A stretch of 64,000 nt of DNA, taken from the NCBI RefSeq assembly GCF_050589685.1, contig NZ_JBNGOS010000010.1:124001-188000 (forward strand). Reading direction: 5' to 3'. The stretch is from Saccharicrinis sp050589685. GTDB taxonomy: Bacteria > Bacteroidota > Bacteroidia > Bacteroidales > Marinilabiliaceae. Both the position numbers and the translations under genes were made by a program. Numbering within the stretch: the stretch's first letter is position 1; the number at the start of each line of letters is the position of its first letter. The notes below the pieces were generated by a model, which was not told the DNA's origin, ran no database searches, and saw only the letters and a list, made by a program, of their open reading frames with translations. This document shows, piece by piece, positions 53,548-60,875 of this stretch.

Positions 53548-54618
53548 ATGAAAAAGCACAATTTTTACGCCGGACCATCTATTTTACCGGAATTTACCAT
53601 TAAAAACACAGCCGAAGCTGTTGTAAATTTTGCGGGAACAGGTTTATCTGTTATGGAAGTATCTCACCGTTCCAAAGAATTCGTTGCGGTAATGGAACAA
53701 GCGATTGCTCTTGTTAAAGAATTGTTGGAAGTACCAGCCGGTTACCAGGTAATTTTTGTGGGTGGTGGTGCGAGCACACAATTCTGTGCGGTCCCATATA
53801 ATTTATTAAACAAAAAAGCAGGCTACCTAAATACCGGTTCGTGGGCAGCCAAGGCGCAAAAAGAGGCTAAATTATTTGGTGAAGTGATTGAAGTTGCATC
53901 TTCTAAGGACAAAAACTACAATTATATTCCCAAAGGTTTTGAAATACCTGCTGATTTAGATTACTTACACATTACTTCTAACAACACTATATATGGTACC
54001 GAAATAAAAACAGATTTAGACCTGGGTGTTCGTTTAGTAGCCGACATGTCATCGGATATTTTCTCACGTCCCATCGACGTGTCAAAATACGATGTAATTT
54101 ATGCAGGTGCGCAAAAGAATCTTGCTCCTTCCGGAGTGACCGTGGCGATTGTAAGAGAGGATGCATTAGGTAAAGTGGAGCGGGAAATTCCAACTATGTT
54201 GGATTACCGCACGCATATCGATAAAGAATCGATGTTCAACACGCCTCCTGTATTACCTGTATTTTCTGCTTTACAAACCTTGACTTGGTTGAAGAATAAT
54301 GGTGGTATTTCTGCCATGAACAAGAAGAATGTGGAAAAAGCAGCGCTTCTTTACGACGAGATCGATAGCAACAAATTCTTTAAGGCTACTGTTGAAGCTG
54401 AGGAAGACAGATCTATCATGAACATCTGTTTTGTGATGAACGAAGAGTATGCCGAACTTGAAAAAGACTTTATGGAGCTTGCCACCTCAAAAGGGTGTGT
54501 AGGTATTAAAGGTCACCGTTCGGTAGGTGGGTTTAGAGCTTCTACATACAATGCACTTCCAAAAGAAAGCGTAGAAGTATTGGTTGCTGCCATGAAAGAA
54601 TTTGCTTCCAAACACTAG
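53548..54618 (+). CDS. serC: Phosphoserine aminotransferase
   Basis: The 356-residue class V aminotransferase starts MKKHNFYAGPSILPEFTI (typical phosphoserine aminotransferase N-terminus) at 53548. An upstream start at 53476 is open but not family-like. Marks: EVSHRSKEF near residue 38, VGGGASTQF near residue 74, SNNTIYGTE near 148, ADMSSDIFSRP near 172, GAQKNLAPSG near 192 with the PLP lysine, and GGFRAS near the end. It converts 3-phosphohydroxypyruvate and glutamate to phosphoserine. It precedes serA by 182 bp; both serve serine synthesis. No serB is in the window. Confidence 0.97.
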   Translation: MKKHNFYAGPSILPEFTIKNTAEAVVNFAGTGLSVMEVSHRSKEFVAVMEQAIALVKELLEVPAGYQVIFVGGGASTQFCAVPYNLLNKKAGYLNTGSWAAKAQKEAKLFGEVIEVASSKDKNYNYIPKGFEIPADLDYLHITSNNTIYGTEIKTDLDLGVRLVADMSSDIFSRPIDVSKYDVIYAGAQKNLAPSGVTVAIVREDALGKVEREIPTMLDYRTHIDKESMFNTPPVLPVFSALQTLTWLKNNGGISAMNKKNVEKAALLYDEIDSNKFFKATVEAEEDRSIMNICFVMNEEYAELEKDFMELATSKGCVGIKGHRSVGGFRASTYNALPKESVEVLVAAMKEFASKH

Positions 54619-54646
54619 AATACCATATTAAAACACTTGGAACATT

Positions 54647-54675
54647 CTTCCCACTATCCTTGGGATAGTGGGAAG
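54647..54675. repeat. Hairpin between serC and serA
   Basis: A perfect 13-bp stem (54647-54659 with 54663-54675) and a 3-nt loop, without a T-run. It may weaken read-through into serA or stabilise the serC message. Confidence 0.5.
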
Positions 54676-54800
54676 TACCATACCAGGTTCTTCGCCATAG
54701 GCTACGCCCCCGGAGAAAGATGGGGGAATGGGGAATGCATAAACTACTCCATACCTCTATATCAATTACATAACCTAAATAAACATAAATTCTTACTAAT

Positions 54801-55721
54801 ATGTCAAAAGTACTTGTTGCCACAGAAAAGCCTTTTGCAAAGGCTGCTGTTGATAAAATCCAAGCTATTGTTGAAGAAGCTGGTTTCGACTTTGCTTTGC
54901 TCGAAAAATATACCGATAAGGCTGAACTTCTGGAGGCCGTTAAAGACGCTTCTGCACTTATCGTTCGTTCCGATAAAGTTACCGCCGAAGTAATAGAGGC
55001 TGCCAAAGAACTTAAAATTGTTGTTAGAGCAGGTGCCGGTTACGACAACCTTGACCTTGAAGCTTGTACTGCCCATGATGTGGTTGCCATGAACACGCCC
55101 GGGCAAAACTCAAATGCAGTTGCCGAGTTAGCTTTTGGTATGATGATTTCTATGGCCCGTAATGCATACAACGGTACTGCGGGAACCGAACTTAAAGGTA
55201 AAAAGATTGGTATTCACGCGTACGGAAACGTAGGTATGTACGTAGCCAAAATTGCGCAGGGTATCGGAATGGAAGTTTATGCGTTCGACCCATTTGTAAG
55301 TGCCGATAAAATTAAAGCAGACGGTGTAACACCTGTTGATTCTGTTGAAGATCTTTATTCCACTTGTCAGTATGTGTCTTTGCATATTCCTGCAACTGCT
55401 CAAACTAAAGAATCTATCAATTTTGATTTGCTTTCTAAGATGCCTAAAAACGGTGTATTGGTAAACACAGCCCGTAAAGAGGTTATTCACGAAGCAGATA
55501 TGATTAAGTTGATGAACGAAAGAACTGATTTTGCTTATATCTCTGATATCGCTCCTGATAACAAAGATGAATACGCTCCATTTGAAGGAAGGTATTTCTT
55601 TACTCCTAAAAAGATGGGTGCGCAAACTGCAGAGGCTAACATTAACGCAGGTGTAGCAGCCGCCAATCAAATTGTCGATTACATCAAAAACGGGGTCACT
55701 ACTTTTAAGGTAAACAAGTAA
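54801..55721 (+). CDS. serA: D-3-phosphoglycerate dehydrogenase, short form
   Basis: The 306-residue NAD enzyme has ALIVRSDKVTAEVIEAA near residue 50, VRAGAGYDNLDLEAC near residue 72, the Rossmann segment KKIGIHAYGNVGMYVAKIAQGIGMEVYAFDPF near residue 133, and HIPAT. It ends soon after the catalytic domain and has no ACT domain, so serine feedback through ACT is not expected. It oxidises 3-phosphoglycerate to 3-phosphohydroxypyruvate. A strong terminator follows. Confidence 0.93.
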   Translation: MSKVLVATEKPFAKAAVDKIQAIVEEAGFDFALLEKYTDKAELLEAVKDASALIVRSDKVTAEVIEAAKELKIVVRAGAGYDNLDLEACTAHDVVAMNTPGQNSNAVAELAFGMMISMARNAYNGTAGTELKGKKIGIHAYGNVGMYVAKIAQGIGMEVYAFDPFVSADKIKADGVTPVDSVEDLYSTCQYVSLHIPATAQTKESINFDLLSKMPKNGVLVNTARKEVIHEADMIKLMNERTDFAYISDIAPDNKDEYAPFEGRYFFTPKKMGAQTAEANINAGVAAANQIVDYIKNGVTTFKVNK

Positions 55722-55742
55722 GCTCTTTTTTAAATCAAATAT

Positions 55743-55768
55743 AAAGGGTATTCGTTCGAATACCCTTT
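55743..55768 (+). terminator. Intrinsic terminator after serA
   Basis: Stem AAAGGGTATTCG (55743-55754) with CGAATACCCTTT (55757-55768), followed by further T residues, 22 bp after the serA stop. Confidence 0.85.
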
Positions 55769-55830
55769 TTTCGTTCTCAGTCATATGCCTCATAAATGAT
55801 TTTCATATGCTTAAAATCTCATGCTTTAAC

Positions 55831-55860
55831 GATTTATTTTTATGCGCATAAAAATAAATC
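55831..55860. repeat. 30-bp perfect palindrome
   Basis: The 30 bases from 55831 to 55860 equal their own reverse complement, with no mismatch, an AT-rich arm on each side of a GCGC-like centre (ATGCGCAT). It lies between the serA terminator and the DUF1015 gene, 204 bp before the latter. It could be a cruciform or operator. Nothing else of note is seen in this 342-bp gap. Confidence 0.6.
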
Positions 55861-56063
55861 CTAAACGTATAAGTTCTTCGTTTTATAAGCACTAGATTTA
55901 AATGTTACAGTTAACCATTATCGGTTGTGCCATTTGAGCGCAAAAAATTCCTGCCAAAAATCAGCAACTCTCTCCCCTTCTTCTTGATAAATATCACTAT
56001 TCAAAACAAAATTAAGTGCCTATATTGTATTCTGATTAAAATCCTGATTAAAATCTAAACAAT

Positions 56064-57314
56064 ATGGCTGTAGTAAAACCTTTTAAAGGACTTCGTCCAC
56101 CACAAAACATTGCCAGTACATTGGCATGTTTGCCTTATGATGTAATGAACCGTGAAGAAGCGGCAAAAATGGCGGAGGGAAAACCGGAATCGTTATTACA
56201 TATTACCCGAAGCGAAATAGATTGTTCGCCAGATATCGACATCCACTCGCAGGAGGTATATGATAAATCCGTTCGTAACTTCAAGATGTTCCAGGAAAAG
56301 GGATGGTTATTTCAGGAAAAGGAAGCCCGGTTTTATATTTACGCGCAAACAATGGATGAACGAACCCAATATGGTATCGTGGGCGCTGCATCTGTTGATG
56401 ATTACTTAAATGGTATCATTAAAAAACATGAATTGACCAGAAGCGAAAAGGAAAAAGATCGCATGATTCATGTAAAAATAAACAATGCCAATATTGAACC
56501 CGTGTTTTTCACCTACCCCAATGTGAAAGAAATTGATGACATCGTTGAAAACTATGTAAAAAATAACGAACCGGAGTACGACTTCACCGCTGAGGATGGT
56601 TTTGGACATCATTTTTGGGTAGTTAGAGGCAAGGATTTAAATCGACGTATCGAAGAACTTTTTGCGACCAAGGTCCCTGCCACATATGTAGCGGACGGAC
56701 ATCACAGAACGGCTGCGGCCGCCTTGGTTGGAAAAGAGAAGAGAGAGCTAAACCCTAATCATACTGGCAACGAAGCGTACAATTTCTTTTTGGCGGTTCA
56801 TTTTCCCGATACCCAATTAAAGATTATTGATTACAACAGGGTTGTTAAGGATTTAAACGGGCTTTCGAATCAAGAATTTATGGCCAGGCTTCGTGATTGT
56901 TTTGAAATCATTCAGACCTCCAACGAAATTATTAAACCCGATGAACTTCATCAGTTTTCGATGTACTTAAATGGTAAATGGTATAAGCTAAAAGCCAAAC
57001 CGGGAACATACAACGACGGCGATCCCATTGGTGTATTGGACGTTACTATTCTTTCCGACCTGGTATTGAATAACATTTTAGGCATAAAAGACTTACGCAC
57101 CGACAAACGAATTGATTTTGTAGGTGGTATCCGTGGTTTGGGGGAATTGTCACAAAGGGTGGACAGCGGTGAAATGAAAGTGGCCTTTGCCCTGTATCCG
57201 GTTTCTATGAAACAATTAATAGACATTGCCGACACTGGTAATATTATGCCCCCAAAAACCACTTGGTTCGAACCTAAGTTACGCTCGGGACTGGTAATTC
57301 ATAAATTGCAATAA
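56064..57314 (+). CDS. DUF1015 family protein
   Basis: The 416-residue protein begins VVKPFKGLRPP and LPYDVMNREEAAKMAEGKPESLLHITRSEID, the DUF1015 N-terminal pattern. The middle shows YADGHHRTAA-like VADGHHRTAAAALVG near residue 210, and the end is GGIRGLGELSQRVDSG. DUF1015 proteins accompany serine biosynthesis genes in many bacteria and have a ParB/SbnI-like link. A role as a serine kinase or regulator has been proposed for relatives; not shown here. Confidence 0.92.
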   Translation: MAVVKPFKGLRPPQNIASTLACLPYDVMNREEAAKMAEGKPESLLHITRSEIDCSPDIDIHSQEVYDKSVRNFKMFQEKGWLFQEKEARFYIYAQTMDERTQYGIVGAASVDDYLNGIIKKHELTRSEKEKDRMIHVKINNANIEPVFFTYPNVKEIDDIVENYVKNNEPEYDFTAEDGFGHHFWVVRGKDLNRRIEELFATKVPATYVADGHHRTAAAALVGKEKRELNPNHTGNEAYNFFLAVHFPDTQLKIIDYNRVVKDLNGLSNQEFMARLRDCFEIIQTSNEIIKPDELHQFSMYLNGKWYKLKAKPGTYNDGDPIGVLDVTILSDLVLNNILGIKDLRTDKRIDFVGGIRGLGELSQRVDSGEMKVAFALYPVSMKQLIDIADTGNIMPPKTTWFEPKLRSGLVIHKLQ

Positions 57315-57336
57315 AATTTTATCTTTAGTATAAATC

Positions 57337-57369
57337 AAAAGAGATTGCTTTAGATAGGCAATCTCTTTT
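57337..57369 (+). terminator. Intrinsic terminator after DUF1015
   Basis: Twelve-bp stem (57337-57348 with 57358-57369) with a 9-nt loop, and T residues after. It lies 18 bp before the YggS-family start. Confidence 0.75.
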
Positions 57370-57387
57370 TTTATTGATATTTTTGTT

Positions 57388-58077
57388 ATGCAAAAAAACG
57401 AACACATGACCATTGTTGAAAATATAAACAAAATAAAATCCTCCCTACCCGAAACCGTAACCCTAGTGGCTGTTTCAAAAACAAAACCCAACAGCGACAT
57501 TATGGAAGCGTATGATGCCGGCCAACGGGTTTTCGGAGAAAACAAAGTGCAGGAATTAACCCGGAAACACGAAGAACTGCCCCAGGATATCCAATGGCAC
57601 TTCATAGGTCATCTGCAAAGCAACAAAGTAAAATATATTGCCCCATTTGTAAGCCTACTGCATGGGGTGGATTCTTTAAAACTACTAACTACCATTAATA
57701 AGGAAGGGAAAAAGAATAATAGGGTCATAAAATGCTTGTTACAGTTCCATATTGCGGAGGAGAGTACCAAATTCGGATTCTCTGTGGATGAGCTGGATGA
57801 ACTCATAAAAAACGATGCCATCCTCGAATTTGAAAACGTTGAGATATGTGGCGTAATGGGAATGGCTACGTATACGGATGACAAATCGCAAGTGGCCAAA
57901 GAATTTTCGGTTTTGGCTAATATTTTCGATCAACTAAAAAAGAAGCACTTTAGCAAACAAGAATATTTTAGAGAGATATCCATGGGAATGTCGGGCGATT
58001 TCGATATAGCCATCAAGCAAGGCAGTACAATGGTTCGCATAGGCAGCACAATATTTGGGGCCAGAAACTATCATTGA
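57388..58077 (+). CDS. YggS/ProSC-family PLP homeostasis protein
   Basis: The 229-residue protein has VTLVAVSKTKP near residue 23, with the PLP lysine, FGENKVQELTRKHEELP near residue 51, WHFIGHLQSNKVKYI near 70 and SMGMSGDFDIAIKQGSTMVRIGS near the end. It binds pyridoxal phosphate without a known catalytic reaction and keeps vitamin B6 and amino-acid pools in balance. An ATG at 57406 (six codons later) could also start it. Confidence 0.95.
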   Translation: MQKNEHMTIVENINKIKSSLPETVTLVAVSKTKPNSDIMEAYDAGQRVFGENKVQELTRKHEELPQDIQWHFIGHLQSNKVKYIAPFVSLLHGVDSLKLLTTINKEGKKNNRVIKCLLQFHIAEESTKFGFSVDELDELIKNDAILEFENVEICGVMGMATYTDDKSQVAKEFSVLANIFDQLKKKHFSKQEYFREISMGMSGDFDIAIKQGSTMVRIGSTIFGARNYH

Positions 58078-58095
58078 TATTCATTAATTGCGGAT

Positions 58096-58130
58096 TTTGG
58101 AATGAAAATGTACAAAAAAAATTATATTTG
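58096..58130 (+). promoter_or_regulatory. Promoter for the dihydroorotate-dehydrogenase-like gene
   Basis: TATATTTG at 58123-58130 (TAnnTTTG) with a TTTG at 58096-58099; the 23-bp gap is a little long. Start of the gene is 24 bp downstream. Confidence 0.4.
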
Positions 58131-58153
58131 TTCTGATAAATAAATAAAAGTCT

Positions 58154-59140
58154 ATGACAAGTTTAAATACTACCTATCTGGGTCTAAAACTTAAAAACCC
58201 AATTATTGTTAGTAGTTCCGGTTTAACCAATAGCGTTGATAAAATTCAGAAACTGGTAGATGCAGGTGCAGGTGCCGTTGTTTTAAAATCTCTATTTGAG
58301 GAGCAGATCAATCACGATATCAATAAGCAAATCCAGACCAGCGAGGGTTATGATTACCCCGAAGCGATGGATTATATTACAGGCTACACAAAGGACAATT
58401 CTGTTGGGGAATACCTGAAACTCATCACCGATGCTAAAAACAAGTTCGACATTCCGATCATCGCAAGTATAAACTGTTTTTCGTCAAACGAGTGGATTTC
58501 GTTTGCCAAACAAGTGGAAGAAGCTGGTGCTGATGCGATTGAATTAAATATCCATGTGGTAAACACAGACAAAAATGTTGAAGCCTCGGTTATTGAAGGT
58601 CTTTATTATTCAGTGGCCGAAAATATCAACAAAACATTGAATATTCCTTTTTCGATGAAACTTGGCGATAACTTTGCCAATATTGTTGGTGTGGTTAACA
58701 AATTATATGCGTTAGGTGCCAATGGGGTTGTTTTATTTAACCGTTTTTATCAACCAGATATAGATATCAACCGGTTAAGCCTGGTTTCCGCATCCGTTTT
58801 CAGTACCCCGGCTGACATCAGAAGATCGTTGCGTTGGGTGGCTATCGTGTCCGACAAGGTGCAACAAATAGATATTTCGGCTTCTACGGGCAACCATGAC
58901 GGGGAAGCTGTTATCAAGCAATTATTGGCGGGAGCCTCAACGGTTCAGGTATGCTCTGCGGTCTATCAAAAAGGAGCAGGAGTCATCTCTGATATGTTGA
59001 ATGAATTATCATACTGGATGGAAGAAAAGAAATTTGATACCATAAATTCTTTCAAAGGTTTGATGAGTTACCGAAAAATTAAAGACCCTGCCATGTACGA
59101 GAGAGCCCAATTTATGCGCTATTTTTCGAACATGGAATAA
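58154..59140 (+). CDS. Dihydroorotate-dehydrogenase-like flavoprotein
   Basis: The 328-residue TIM-barrel protein has MTSLNTTYLGLKLKNPIIVSSSGLTNSV and GAGAVVLKSLFEEQI, the usual N-terminus of DHOD-like proteins. The middle has ELNIHVVNTD and FSMKLGD, and the end has ASTVQVCSAVYQKG. The ELNIH(V) segment lacks the classical ELNxSCPN Cys/Ser-containing loop of PyrD, so the substrate may not be dihydroorotate. FMN binding is likely from the fold. The gene is on its own after YggS. Confidence 0.85.
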   Translation: MTSLNTTYLGLKLKNPIIVSSSGLTNSVDKIQKLVDAGAGAVVLKSLFEEQINHDINKQIQTSEGYDYPEAMDYITGYTKDNSVGEYLKLITDAKNKFDIPIIASINCFSSNEWISFAKQVEEAGADAIELNIHVVNTDKNVEASVIEGLYYSVAENINKTLNIPFSMKLGDNFANIVGVVNKLYALGANGVVLFNRFYQPDIDINRLSLVSASVFSTPADIRRSLRWVAIVSDKVQQIDISASTGNHDGEAVIKQLLAGASTVQVCSAVYQKGAGVISDMLNELSYWMEEKKFDTINSFKGLMSYRKIKDPAMYERAQFMRYFSNME

Positions 59141-59246
59141 AACCTTTGTCCATAAAATACGTAAAGAGCTGTTGAACTCAAGGGTGTCAAAAGCTTTTTA
59201 TTGGCATTTCATCAACAAAAGCAATCAAAAAATATTGCTTTTGAAT

Positions 59247-59254
59247 TATATTTG
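59247..59254 (+). promoter_or_regulatory. -7 promoter box before the lipoprotein gene
   Basis: TATATTTG matches TAnnTTTG, 147 bp upstream of the lipoprotein ATG. No -33 match at the usual distance was found. Confidence 0.3.
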
Positions 59255-59400
59255 ATATTTTTAGGTGCTGTATTATATGAGTGACGCATTCCAAAAGCAT
59301 CGGAGCGATTTGGGAATGTAACAATTAATTAAAAACCTAGCAATTACGGTCTGCATTTTTGGCATTTTCAGTAAGAATGGAGGCATAAAAAAATAACAAA

Positions 59401-60336
59401 ATGAGAAAAACTTTTCATCTAGTTTCTAAAACAGTTTCAATTGTATTTATTGCAGCCTGCATACTAAGTTCATGTCAATCGAGCGAGCAAAAGAAGTCAT
59501 CCAGCGAACAAGATGAATTAATTGAATCGACCCAACAACAGATTGATCCCCAAATGATGGAAGATTTTAATAAATCGAAACTGATTTTTTATTCGCTGCC
59601 ATCGCCTTTGGAAACTGCCATGTTGATCAAAAGGTCAGGTGCACGTTACGACGGGGAAATATTAAATCCAACGTCAAACATCACCAATTACAATACCAAT
59701 TTAAAAATGGCATTGAATTTAGGTATTTACAGTGCAGACTTAAGTTATACCAGTCTTTTCGATCAAACCCAAAGTGCTATTCAGTATATGGGATGTGCAA
59801 AAAAAATGGCGGAAGGTTTAAGTATTATCGATGCCATTGATGAAAACACCATGAAAAAACTGGAGGATAACATGAACAACAGGGATGCGGTTCTTGAAAT
59901 CATCTCGGAAACCTTTATGACTTCCAATGCCTATTTAAAAGAGAACGACCGACCTGCTATTTCGGTAATAGTTCTGGTTGGTGGATGGGTAGAAGGTTTA
60001 TACCTTGCATCGGCATTGACAAATGGCTCCATGGAAAACAACAAAAGACTATTGGACAGAATTGTTTACCAAAAGCTTTCGCTGATTACGGTAATGAACT
60101 TGCTGGAGTCCTATCCCGATAACGAGGACATTCAGTATCTGTATGGCAAAATGAATGAGTTAAAAGGGATTTTCGAGCAGGTTAAAATTGTTAACACCTC
60201 TAAGGTTGAATCTGAAACTGATGCCGAGAACAGGGTTACAACGATTAAAGCCGATTCAGAAACATTTATGTCAAAAGAAGTATTTGAATCTTTAATTAAG
60301 AAAGTGGAAGAAATAAGAGGCGAATTTATTTCGTAA
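59401..60336 (+). CDS. Lipoprotein of unknown function
   Basis: The 311-residue protein has a lipoprotein signal, SIVFIAACILSSCQSSEQ, with the lipid-bearing Cys at residue 25. A polar linker (QKKSSSEQDELIES) is followed by an all-helical body including LIKRSGARYDGEILNPTSN and ALNLGIYSADLSYTSLFDQTQSAIQYM near residue 105. I do not recognise the family. It precedes a second small secreted protein by 23 bp, so both are likely cotranscribed. Confidence 0.8.
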   Translation: MRKTFHLVSKTVSIVFIAACILSSCQSSEQKKSSSEQDELIESTQQQIDPQMMEDFNKSKLIFYSLPSPLETAMLIKRSGARYDGEILNPTSNITNYNTNLKMALNLGIYSADLSYTSLFDQTQSAIQYMGCAKKMAEGLSIIDAIDENTMKKLEDNMNNRDAVLEIISETFMTSNAYLKENDRPAISVIVLVGGWVEGLYLASALTNGSMENNKRLLDRIVYQKLSLITVMNLLESYPDNEDIQYLYGKMNELKGIFEQVKIVNTSKVESETDAENRVTTIKADSETFMSKEVFESLIKKVEEIRGEFIS

Positions 60337-60359
60337 CCAACAACACACTTCACCAAATC

Positions 60360-60818
60360 ATGAAAAATCTAAAAAAAGCCCTTTACGTTGGGCTGTTGGT
60401 ATCCGCTCTATTTCTGGCACCTGATGTTTGCAAAGCTCAATGTGCGGGTTTTGCCAAAAATATTGGCAAGGCCAAATTAAATGAATTTGTTCACGACGGA
60501 AATTACAATGCCACAATTCTTGGTGCCGGGGAAACGGCCGAACTGTATAAAACCTTTTTTGCAGGCCAAAAGTATCGTGTTGCCATCAGTAAAATCGAAA
60601 ACCTTCCCGATATTCACTTCCGCTTGGTAGATAAAGAAAACCATATCCTTTTCGACAACAAAGAACATGACTTTGCAGACGTTTGGGATTTTACGGTAGA
60701 AACAACCCAGATGTTAATTTTAAAACTGAAAGTACTGGATGATTACAACAACGCTGAAAACACCACCAAAGGATGCGTTGCTGTGTTATTTGGGATAGAA
60801 AAAGAAAATAAACAATAA
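60360..60818 (+). CDS. Small secreted protein of unknown function
   Basis: The 152-residue protein has a signal peptide (LKKALYVGLLVSALFLAPDVCKAQ). The mature part is beta-rich with a Cys (CAGFAKNIG) near its start and a late Cys (TTKGCVAV), possibly a disulfide pair. FRLVDKENHILFDNKEHDFADVWDFTVETTQ resembles no family I can name. It follows a lipoprotein gene closely and is ended by a bidirectional terminator. Confidence 0.75.
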   Translation: MKNLKKALYVGLLVSALFLAPDVCKAQCAGFAKNIGKAKLNEFVHDGNYNATILGAGETAELYKTFFAGQKYRVAISKIENLPDIHFRLVDKENHILFDNKEHDFADVWDFTVETTQMLILKLKVLDDYNNAENTTKGCVAVLFGIEKENKQ

Positions 60819-60838
60819 CTTTAGACCTATTAGGTTCT

Positions 60839-60871
60839 AAAAAAAGCTGCCCTTAAAAGGCAGCTTTTTTT
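60839..60871. terminator. Bidirectional terminator before uvrA end
   Basis: AAAAAGCTGCC (60841-60851) pairs with GGCAGCTTTTT (60859-60869), with A and T runs on both sides. It lies between the secreted-protein gene and the convergent uvrA. Confidence 0.85.
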
Positions 60872-60875
60872 GTAT

